DNA from: Aureimonas altamirensis
GTDB lineage: Bacteria; Pseudomonadota; Alphaproteobacteria; Rhizobiales; Rhizobiaceae
DNA: 56,252 nt
NCBI RefSeq assembly: GCF_023702225.1
Contig: NZ_JAMQCO010000004.1
Location: forward strand, 1 to 56,252
Direction: 5' to 3'
Below the pieces are notes generated by a model. It ran no database searches. It was not told where the DNA came from and worked only from the letters and a program-made list of their open reading frames with translations. This document shows, one piece after another, positions 48,743-56,252 of the stretch. Numbering within the stretch: position 1 is the stretch's first letter; every line of letters begins with the position of its first letter. The translations under genes were made by a program, and so were the position numbers.

Positions 48743-49021
48743 TTAGCGCTTGTTGACGGCGTCCTTCAGGCCCTTGCCGGGCGTGAACTTCGGCACGTTG
48801 CGTGCCGGAATGTCGACTTCCGCACCCGTCGACGGGTTGCGACCCTTGCTGGCCTCGCGACGCGAAACCGAGAAGGTGCCGAAGCCGACGAGACGCAGGT
48901 CGTCACCGCCCGAGAGCGCACCCTCGATCGAGGTGAAGACGGCGTCGACCGCTTCGGTCGCCTGTGCCTTGCTGAGACCGGCCTTTTCAGCCACGGCCGA
49001 AACGAGTTCATTCTTGTTCAT
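48743..49021 (-). CDS. hupB: DNA-binding protein HU-beta
   Basis: A 92-residue HU/IHF-family nucleoid protein that bends and compacts DNA as a dimer. The N-terminus MNKNELVSAVAEKAGLSKAQ, the beta-arm sequence with GRNPSTGAEVDIPARNVPKFTPGK and the C-terminal GLKDAVNKR are the usual alphaproteobacterial HU. It is preceded by a GGAGGAT ribosome binding site, and it lies immediately downstream of lon, an arrangement conserved in proteobacteria. Confidence 0.98.
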   Translation of the reverse strand: MNKNELVSAVAEKAGLSKAQATEAVDAVFTSIEGALSGGDDLRLVGFGTFSVSRREASKGRNPSTGAEVDIPARNVPKFTPGKGLKDAVNKR

Positions 49022-49066
49022 CAGTTATCCTCCTGACTACGGCGCACCGCACCGGTTGGGTGCAGA

Positions 49067-49095
49067 CGATGGTCAAAAGCGCCCCATCATTCAAG
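49067..49095 (-). promoter_or_regulatory. Weak heat-shock-like promoter candidate upstream of hupB
   Basis: On the minus strand CTTGAA (49095-49090) and CCATCG (49072-49067) are separated by 17 nt. The -35 fits the alphaproteobacterial RpoH consensus, but the -10 matches only partly (CCATNT expected), so this is a low-confidence call. Confidence 0.3.
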
Positions 49096-49137
49096 CTCTG
49101 CAAGCCCCGAAAGCCCGCAAAACTGGCCTTTCCGCAC

Positions 49138-49166
49138 AAAAAATGCCGCCCGAAGGCGGCATTTTT
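49138..49166 (-). terminator. Rho-independent terminator of lon
   Basis: A stem of AAAAATGCCGCC (within 49138-49150) and GGCGGCATTTTT (49155-49166) with a CGAA tetraloop, followed by T residues on both strands. It lies 24 nt downstream of the lon stop and is symmetrical enough to work in both directions. Confidence 0.9.
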
Positions 49167-49189
49167 CCACTTTGTGTCGCAAATGCGGC

Positions 49190-51610
49190 CTAGTGGGCCG
49201 TCGTCACGGCCGTATCGTCGGCATTGTCGACCGCAGGAAGCGGGTGCGCCGACTCATCCCAATCGATCGGTTCGGGCTGACGAACCAGCGCATGCTTGAG
49301 CACCTCGCCGATGCGGGACACCGGCACGATCTCCAGATTGTTCTTCACATTGTCCGGAATATCGACCAGATCCTTGGCATTGTCCTCCGGGATCAGGACC
49401 TTCTTGATCCCGCCCCGTAGCGCGGCAAGCAGCTTTTCCTTGAGCCCGCCGATCGGAAGCACGCGACCGCGCAGCGTGATCTCGCCCGTCATGGCGATAT
49501 CCCGGCGCACCGGAATGCCCGTCATGACCGAGATGATGGACGTCGCCATCGCCACGCCCGCCGAGGGTCCGTCCTTGGGCGTCGCGCCTTCCGGCACGTG
49601 CACGTGGATATCCCGGCGGTCGAAGAGCGGCGGCTCGATCCCATAATCGACCGCACGGCTGCGCACGTAGGATGCGGCAGCGGAGATCGATTCCTTCATC
49701 ACGTCGCGCAGATTGCCCGTCACGGTCATGCGGCCCTTGCCCGGCATCATGACGCCTTCGATGGTCAGCAGCTCTCCGCCGACCTCCGTCCAGGCCAGAC
49801 CGGTCACGACGCCGACCTGGTCGTCGGCCTCCACCTCGCCATAACGATAACGCGGCACGCCGAGATAGTCGGAGATGTTCTCGGCCGTCACGTCCACTCG
49901 CTTGGTTTCGCCCTTCAGGATCAGCGTCACCGCCTTGCGGGCGAGCGTCATGACCTCACGCTCGTATGAGCGTACGCCGGCTTCACGCGTGTAGCGGCGG
50001 GCGATCTCGCGCAGGGCGTCGTCGCCGACCGAAAACTCGTTCGGCTGCAGGGCATGGTCACGGATGGCCTTGGGCAGCAGATGCCGCTTGGCGATCTCCA
50101 CCTTCTCGTCCTCGGTGTAACCCGCGATGCGGATGATCTCCATCCGGTCCATCAGCGGCCCGGGGATGTTCAGCGTGTTGGCCGTGGTCACGAACATCAC
50201 GGACGAAAGGTCGAACTCGACCTCGAGATAATGGTCCATGAAGGTCGAGTTCTGCTCCGGGTCCAGCACCTCGAGAAGCGCCGAGGAAGGATCGCCCCGA
50301 TAGTCCTGGCCCAGCTTGTCGATCTCGTCGAGCAGGAACAGCGGATTGGCCTTCTTGGCTTTCTTCATCGACTGCACGACCTTGCCGGGCATGGAGCCGA
50401 TATAGGTGCGCCTGTGGCCGCGGATTTCCGCTTCGTCGCGGACGCCGCCCAACGCTACGCGCACGTATTCCCGGCCCGTCGCCTTGGCGATGGACTTGGC
50501 AAGAGACGTCTTGCCCACGCCCGGAGGTCCGACGAGGCAAAGGATCGGACCCTTCAGCTTGGACTGGCGGCTCTGCACCGCAAGATACTCGACGATGCGC
50601 TCCTTGACCTTGTCGAGGCCGTAATGCTCGGCATCCAGCAACGCCTCGGCCTTCTTCAGGTCGATCTTGGCGCGCGAGAACTTGCCCCAGGGCAGGCCCA
50701 GCAGCCAGTCCAGGTAATTGCGGACCACCGTCGCCTCGGCCGACATCGGGCTCATCTGCCGAAGCTTCTTCAGCTCGGCATTGGCCTTCTCCTTGGCCTC
50801 CTTCGAAAGGCGCGTCTTCTTGATGCGCTCCTCGATCTCGGCCATCTCGTCGCGGCCTTCCTCGCCGTCGCCGAGCTCCTTCTGGATGGCCTTCATCTGC
50901 TCGTTCAGATAGTACTCGCGCTGCGTCTTCTCCATCTGCCGCTTGACGCGGGAACGGATGCGCTTCTCCACCTGCAGGACGGAAATCTCCGACTCCATGA
51001 AGGCCAGCGCCTTTTCGAGCCGCTCGCGCGTCCCGACCAGGGTCAGCATCTCCTGCTTTTCGGAAATCTTGATCGCCAGATGCGAGGCGACCGTATCGGC
51101 CAGCTTGGAATAATCGTCGATCTGCCCTGCCGCGCCAACGACTTCGGGCGAAATCTTCTTGTTGAGCTTTACGTAATTTTCGAACTCCGAGATCACCGAG
51201 CGCGCCAGCGCCTCGATCTCGACCGGATCTTCCGCGCGAGGCGGCACGATGCTGGCCACCGCCTCGTGCCACTCGGCACGGTCGGTGAAGCGGTCGATAT
51301 GCGCGCGCGAAATCCCTTCCACCAGCACCTTGACGGTCCCGTCGGGCAGCTTCAGCAGTTGCAACACGTTGGCAAGCGTACCGATCTCGTAGATGGCGTC
51401 GGGCGCCGGATCCTCGTCGGTGGCGTTACGCTGCGTCGCCAGCAGGATCTGCTTGTCCGCACCCATCACCTCCTCGAGAGCCTTGATGGATTTCTCGCGC
51501 CCCACGAACAGCGGCACGATCATATGCGGGAATACGACGATGTCCCGCAAGGGGAGCACCGGGTACAGGGTCTCGGGAGAGCCGGCTTGTACCGTTTGAT
51601 CGATGGACAT
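49190..51610 (-). CDS. lon: ATP-dependent protease La (Lon)
   Basis: An 806-residue LonA protease. The N-terminal substrate-binding domain ([22 protein letters not shown]) and a coiled coil lead to the AAA+ domain with Walker [18 protein letters not shown] and Walker [14 protein letters not shown]. The C-terminal protease domain carries the catalytic serine in [12 protein letters not shown] and the lysine in [14 protein letters not shown] start at the ATG at 51610; an in-frame TTG precedes it by 3 nt. An AAGGAT ribosome binding site and a heat-shock-like promoter lie upstream. Confidence 0.98.
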   Translation of the reverse strand: MSIDQTVQAGSPETLYPVLPLRDIVVFPHMIVPLFVGREKSIKALEEVMGADKQILLATQRNATDEDPAPDAIYEIGTLANVLQLLKLPDGTVKVLVEGISRAHIDRFTDRAEWHEAVASIVPPRAEDPVEIEALARSVISEFENYVKLNKKISPEVVGAAGQIDDYSKLADTVASHLAIKISEKQEMLTLVGTRERLEKALAFMESEISVLQVEKRIRSRVKRQMEKTQREYYLNEQMKAIQKELGDGEEGRDEMAEIEERIKKTRLSKEAKEKANAELKKLRQMSPMSAEATVVRNYLDWLLGLPWGKFSRAKIDLKKAEALLDAEHYGLDKVKERIVEYLAVQSRQSKLKGPILCLVGPPGVGKTSLAKSIAKATGREYVRVALGGVRDEAEIRGHRRTYIGSMPGKVVQSMKKAKKANPLFLLDEIDKLGQDYRGDPSSALLEVLDPEQNSTFMDHYLEVEFDLSSVMFVTTANTLNIPGPLMDRMEIIRIAGYTEDEKVEIAKRHLLPKAIRDHALQPNEFSVGDDALREIARRYTREAGVRSYEREVMTLARKAVTLILKGETKRVDVTAENISDYLGVPRYRYGEVEADDQVGVVTGLAWTEVGGELLTIEGVMMPGKGRMTVTGNLRDVMKESISAAASYVRSRAVDYGIEPPLFDRRDIHVHVPEGATPKDGPSAGVAMATSIISVMTGIPVRRDIAMTGEITLRGRVLPIGGLKEKLLAALRGGIKKVLIPEDNAKDLVDIPDNVKNNLEIVPVSRIGEVLKHALVRQPEPIDWDESAHPLPAVDNADDTAVTTAH

Positions 51611-51698
51611 CAACTATCCTTTCTGCGGCGAAGCCGCCTTGGGCCAGCCTGCCGGGCCTTCGTTCAAGCACCCGGCGCGCCGCCCACTACCAATCTCA

Positions 51699-51727
51699 AT
51701 GTGGTCTCAAACCAACCGACATTCAAG
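51699..51727 (-). promoter_or_regulatory. RpoH-type heat-shock promoter upstream of lon
   Basis: On the minus strand CTTGAA (51727-51722) is followed after 17 nt by CCACAT (51704-51699). The alphaproteobacterial sigma-32 consensus is roughly CTTG-N17/18-CYTATNT or CTTGAA-N16/17-CCATNT; this differs at one -10 position. It is 90 nt upstream of the lon start and downstream of the clpX terminator, consistent with an independent lon transcript. Confidence 0.6.
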
Positions 51728-51772
51728 CGTCATGCTGCCTTGCAAAAACGCCCGTCGCCGGGGCAGGAAACG

Positions 51773-51811
51773 CGACAGGCCCGCGCCGCTGGGTGCGACG
51801 CGGGCCTGTCG
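51773..51811 (-). terminator. Large hairpin terminator downstream of clpX
   Basis: CGACAGGCCCGCG (51773-51785) and CGCGGGCCTGTCG (51799-51811) make a perfect 13-bp GC-rich stem with a 13-nt loop, 54 nt beyond the clpX stop. On the minus strand it is followed by CGTTTCC, so only a short T tract is present. Confidence 0.65.
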
Positions 51812-51864
51812 GATAAGAAGGCGCCGCTATCCCTTGCGGGCCGCGGACGCCGCAAACGTCTGCG

Positions 51865-53133
<1,269 letters not shown>

Positions 53134-53152
53134 GTTCCGTTCCTTCCGCTCG

Positions 53153-53175
53153 GGAACCGCCTTTGCGGCGGTTCC
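53153..53175 (-). promoter_or_regulatory. Perfect hairpin in the clpX leader
   Basis: GGAACCGCC (53153-53161) and GGCGGTTCC (53167-53175) make a 9-bp perfect stem with a TTTGC loop. It sits 19 nt upstream of the clpX start codon, just before the ribosome binding site. It may control ribosome access, protect the 5' end of processed clpX mRNA, or attenuate read-through from clpP. Confidence 0.5.
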
Positions 53176-53344
53176 GCCGGTGGGCTGCACGGAAAAGCTA
53201 TTCGCTTAGCCGGGCGCCCACAATATGACCTTCGGGCCCAATCCGCATTCCAATGGGCGAATGTGACAGTTTTGCTCGAACCCACGTTAGCCGCGGCAGC
53301 TTGACCGACACTTGCTTCGTGTCGCGCCGCCGCGGCCGACGCCG

Positions 53345-53983
53345 TCACTGCCCGCTGGAAAGCGCGGCTTCGAGCGCATCGCGCGACGAGTAGACCTTGT
53401 CGATGAGGCCGAAGGACTGGGCTTCCTCCGCCGTCATGAAATGGTCACGGTCGAGCGTGCGTTCAATGGTTTCGTAGTCCTGGCCCGTATGCTCGACGTA
53501 AACCTCGTTGAGGCGACGCTTCAGCTTGATGATGTCCTGGGCATGGCGTTCGATATCCGAAGCCTGGCCCGAGAAGCCGCCCGAGGGCTGATGCACCATG
53601 ATACGCGCGTTGGGCGTCGCGAACCGCATGTCCTTGTGGCCCGCGCACAGAAGAAGCGAGCCCATCGAGGCAGCCTGCCCGACGCACAGCGTCGATACGG
53701 CCGGCTTGATGAACTGCATCGTATCGTAGATGGCCATGCCGCTCGTCACCACCCCGCCGGGCGAATTGATGTAGAGGGCGATTTCCTTCTTGGGGTTTTC
53801 CGCCTCGAGGAAAAGGAGCTGCGCGCAGATCAGCGTGGCCATCGAATCCTCGATGGGGCCGGTCACGAAGATGATGCGCTCCTTAAGGAGACGGGAGAAA
53901 ATGTCATAGGCCCGTTCGCCGCGATTGGTCTGCTCGACCACCATCGGTACCAGGTTCAGCGCGGTTTCGAGTGGATGCTTCAT
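53345..53983 (-). CDS. clpP: ATP-dependent Clp protease proteolytic subunit ClpP
   Basis: A 212-residue ClpP serine protease. The catalytic triad regions are the serine in [15 protein letters not shown], the histidine in [14 protein letters not shown], and an aspartate in [13 protein letters not shown]. The ATG at 53983 gives [19 protein letters not shown]; the upstream open frame is not family-like. It is followed after 211 bp by clpX on the same strand. A good heat-shock promoter match lies upstream. Confidence 0.98.
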   Translation of the reverse strand: MKHPLETALNLVPMVVEQTNRGERAYDIFSRLLKERIIFVTGPIEDSMATLICAQLLFLEAENPKKEIALYINSPGGVVTSGMAIYDTMQFIKPAVSTLCVGQAASMGSLLLCAGHKDMRFATPNARIMVHQPSGGFSGQASDIERHAQDIIKLKRRLNEVYVEHTGQDYETIERTLDRDHFMTAEEAQSFGLIDKVYSSRDALEAALSSGQ

Positions 53984-54067
53984 GAAATTTGGCTTCCGTC
54001 TACGTTGCCGCCTCCCGGCGATCATGACCGGTAAGCCAGAATCACGACGGGGGCGTCTCCTCCTGTA

Positions 54068-54096
54068 GATAGGGCCGAAGCCGCACCTTGTGCAAG
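54068..54096 (-). promoter_or_regulatory. RpoH-type heat-shock promoter upstream of clpP
   Basis: On the minus strand CTTGCA (54096-54091) is followed after exactly 17 nt by CCTATCT (54073-54067), which fits the alphaproteobacterial sigma-32 pattern CTTG with CYTATNT. It lies 84 nt upstream of the clpP start. It is the best heat-shock promoter match in the window. Confidence 0.7.
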
Positions 54097-54224
54097 ACGC
54101 CCCACCCCCCGCACGGGGGCCTGTCCTGACGACCTTGTGAATAGTCGTGATCGCCGCCGGGTTGGACTGGCCGGCGGCAATTCGGCAGCAAGGCGCATTC
54201 GAACAGGCAATAAGGGAGGCGATA

Positions 54225-54674
54225 TTGCTGTCGCGAGACTATCGAGACATTATCGGAGGTGCGCTGCTGTTGGCGGCGGGCGTGTGGATCGCGCTCTATG
54301 CGCAGGGCACGCTGGACCTCGGCAGCGTGCGCCGGATGGGCCCGGGCATGTTCCCCGTCGCCATCGGCATCATACTGGCGCTGTTCGGCGTCGCCATCAT
54401 GATACCGGCCTGTTTCCGGCAGGGCACGTTCGAGGATATCGAGATCCGTTCCACCCTGGCGGTGCTGGCCAGCATCGCGGCCTTCGCGATGCTCATCCGG
54501 CCCTATGGCCTCATTCCGGCCATCGCCGCGCTCGTCGTCGTCGCCACGCTTGCCGAGCGCACCTTCCGTCCGGTGTCCATCCTGGCGAGCATCGTCGTGA
54601 TGGCGACCCTGGCCTGGCTGATCTTCAAGGCCGGCCTGGGCCTGCCGCTCACCATGGCGCGGTGGCCGCACTGA
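54225..54674 (+). CDS. tctB: Tripartite tricarboxylate transporter small membrane subunit TctB
   Basis: A 149-residue membrane protein of the TctB family with four hydrophobic segments; the family marker [19 protein letters not shown] is clear at residues about 30-50. I start at the TTG at 54225 because an excellent Shine-Dalgarno (AGGGAGG) lies 5 nt before it and the frame matches the family N-terminus ([17 protein letters not shown]). A longer open frame from 54147 exists but adds 26 unlikely residues. Its stop overlaps the tctA start. With TctA it forms the membrane part of a TTT importer for carboxylates; substrate unknown. Confidence 0.9.
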   Translation: MLSRDYRDIIGGALLLAAGVWIALYAQGTLDLGSVRRMGPGMFPVAIGIILALFGVAIMIPACFRQGTFEDIEIRSTLAVLASIAAFAMLIRPYGLIPAIAALVVVATLAERTFRPVSILASIVVMATLAWLIFKAGLGLPLTMARWPH

Positions 54675-56194
54675 TGGACCAGCTATACGGCAATATCGCC
54701 CTGGGCCTGTCCACGGCCCTCAGCCTCAACAACCTCTTCTACTGCTTCGTCGGCGTCTTCCTGGGCACCGTCGTCGGTGTCATCCCCGGCCTCGGCGCGC
54801 TCGCAGCAATCTCGATGCTGTTTCCCATCACCTTCCATCTGGATGCGACCGCGGCGCTGATCATGCTTGCCGGCATCTGGTACGGGACGAGCTATGGCGG
54901 CAACACGGCCTCCATCCTGCTGAACATCCCCGGCACGCCGGCGAACGCCGTCACCTGCCTCGACGGGTACCCGATGACCAAGCAGGGGCGCGGCGGCGTC
55001 GCGCTGCTGATGACGACGGTCGCCTCCTTCGTCGGCGGAACCATAGGCATCATCCTGATGATGCTGTTCGCGCCAACCATCGCGGCCTATGCCCTCTCCT
55101 TCGGATCGGCCGATTACTTCGCGCTCATGGTGCTGGGCCTCGTCGCCGCCTCGACCATTTCGGACGGCTCGGCCATCAAGGGGCTGGCCATGGTGGTCCT
55201 CGGCATCGCATTCGGCTGCGTCGGCATGGACATCTATTCCGGCGGCCAGCGCTTCACCTTCGGCTGGCTCGAACTCGCCGACGGCATCAGCCTCGTCGCG
55301 CTGGCGATGGGCCTGTTCGGCGTATCGGAGATCATCGTCGGAATCCGCAACGTGTCGGCCAATGCCATCGACCGCTCCAGCGTGACCCTGAAGGCCATGA
55401 AGCCCACGAAGGACGATCTGCGCCGCTCCATCGGCCCGATGGCGCGCGGCACCGGCATCGGCTCCTTCTTCGGGACCTTGCCGGGCACCGGCCCATCGGT
55501 CGCCGCCTTCATGGCCTACGCCGTGGAGAAGCGGGTGGCGAAGGACAGGTCGCGTTTCGGCAAGGGCGCGATCGAGGGTATCATGGCGCCCGAATCGGCC
55601 AATAACTCCGCCGACCAGACCTCCTTCATCCCGACGCTCGCGCTTGGCATTCCCGGCAGCCCCACAATGGCGCTGATGCTGGGTGCGCTCATCATCCACG
55701 GCATCGCGCCCGGGCCGCAACTGATGACCGAGCAGGCCAGCCTGTTCTGGGGCCTCATCATGAGCTTCTGGATCGGCAACCTCCTGCTGGTGGTGCTGAA
55801 CGTGCCGCTGATCGGACTATGGGTCCGGCTGCTGCTGATCCCCTACCACCTGCTGTACCCGGCCGTGCTGATGTTCATCTGCATCGGCGTCTACACGGTG
55901 AACAACAACCCGTTCGACGTCTGGCTGGTCGTCTTCTTCGGCGGCCTCGGCTACCTCATGCGGCTTCTGGACCTGCCGACGGCCCCGTTGCTGCTGGGCT
56001 TCGTCCTGGGGCCCCTGATGGAAGAGCATTTCCGCCGCGCCATGCTGATCTCGCGGGGGAACCTGATGACCTTCGTCGAGCGGCCGATCAGCGGCACGGT
56101 CCTGGCCATCACCGCGCTTATCCTCATCTGGAGCGCATGGGCGGCCTATTCCGTCTATCGCCGCGAGCGCCGGCTGCAGGCGGCCGAGGCCTGA
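54674..56194 (+). CDS. tctA: Tripartite tricarboxylate transporter large permease TctA
   Basis: A 506-residue integral membrane protein of the TctA family with about twelve helices. Signature blocks are GVIPGLGALAAISMLFP, GIWYGTSYGGNTASILLNIPGTP, the GTLPGTGPSVAAFMAYAVEK second repeat and ANNSADQTSFIPTLALGIPG. The ATG at 54674 overlaps the tctB stop by one base. The periplasmic binding protein gene tctC, usually adjacent, is not present upstream, where clpP diverges, and not within the 58 bp left downstream. Confidence 0.95.
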   Translation: MDQLYGNIALGLSTALSLNNLFYCFVGVFLGTVVGVIPGLGALAAISMLFPITFHLDATAALIMLAGIWYGTSYGGNTASILLNIPGTPANAVTCLDGYPMTKQGRGGVALLMTTVASFVGGTIGIILMMLFAPTIAAYALSFGSADYFALMVLGLVAASTISDGSAIKGLAMVVLGIAFGCVGMDIYSGGQRFTFGWLELADGISLVALAMGLFGVSEIIVGIRNVSANAIDRSSVTLKAMKPTKDDLRRSIGPMARGTGIGSFFGTLPGTGPSVAAFMAYAVEKRVAKDRSRFGKGAIEGIMAPESANNSADQTSFIPTLALGIPGSPTMALMLGALIIHGIAPGPQLMTEQASLFWGLIMSFWIGNLLLVVLNVPLIGLWVRLLLIPYHLLYPAVLMFICIGVYTVNNNPFDVWLVVFFGGLGYLMRLLDLPTAPLLLGFVLGPLMEEHFRRAMLISRGNLMTFVERPISGTVLAITALILIWSAWAAYSVYRRERRLQAAEA

Positions 56195-56215
56195 GGCCAT
56201 ACCGGCAGACATGAA

Positions 56216-56245
56216 AAGGGCCGCTTCGTTTCCGAAGCGGCCCTT
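56216..56245 (+). terminator. Rho-independent-like terminator of tctBA
   Basis: AAGGGCCGCTTCG (56216-56228) and CGAAGCGGCCCTT (56233-56245) form a perfect 13-bp stem with a TTTC loop, 22 nt after the tctA stop. The following CGTGTAT has few T, but the stem is very stable. It suggests the transcription unit ends here without tctC. Confidence 0.7.
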
Positions 56246-56252
56246 CGTGTAT

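Overview
The window is one continuous stretch of GC-rich alphaproteobacterial core chromosome. Gene content and order point to a member of the Hyphomicrobiales (Rhizobiales), possibly Aurantimonadaceae-like, though the family is not proven. The clues are gatCAB beside NDUFA12 and DUF2155 genes, the ruvX-pyrB-pyrC'-plsY-dprA-topA-rnr run, divK next to DUF3572, the nuoA-N/birA/rnj/mce/DUF1467/proS/lolCD block, and clpP-clpX-lon-hupB. No insertion sequence, prophage, integrase or CRISPR array was seen.

Layout. (1) 63-5121, minus: DUF2155, NDUFA12-type complex I assembly factor, gatB, gatA, gatC, and a UPF0173 metallo-hydrolase. (2) 5187-17302, plus: a densely overlapping run from ruvX through pyrB, an active-site-deficient pyrC, plsY, dprA, topA, rnr, DUF983, a NUDIX hydrolase, an MFS transporter and rpmG. 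(3) 17367-17741, minus: divK, without the usual adjacent pleD. (4) 17905-21293, plus: DUF3572, a HAD-like hydrolase, dinB and a class C beta-lactamase. (5) 21297-24764, minus: dnaE, preceded by a 27-codon hydrophobic peptide gene (24904-24987) under a perfect alphaproteobacterial LexA box. (6) 25076-28391, minus: lolD, lolC, proS. (7) 28.6-28.75 kb, plus: a probable structured small RNA with its own promoter and strong terminator. (8) 28773-47574, minus: DUF1467, mce, rnj, birA and all fourteen nuo genes, with a GFA-family gene between nuoC and nuoD. (9) tRNA-Asp and tRNA-Val. (10) 48234-53983, minus: a small membrane protein, hupB, lon, clpX and clpP, with heat-shock-like promoters. (11) 54225-56194, plus: tctB and tctA of a tripartite tricarboxylate transporter.

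Most genes are housekeeping: Gln/Asn-tRNA amidation, pyrimidine and phospholipid synthesis, topology and recombination, RNA decay, complex I, lipoprotein export and protein quality control. The most interesting element is the tiny SOS-controlled membrane peptide upstream of dnaE. It matches in size, topology and regulation the Caulobacter cell-division inhibitor SidA (29 aa), and is short enough to be missed by normal gene callers. Next in interest are the unassigned small RNA near 28.7 kb, a 23-bp perfect dyad between nuoD and nuoE, the GFA gene translationally coupled inside the nuo operon, and a complete AmpC-type gene convergent on dnaE.
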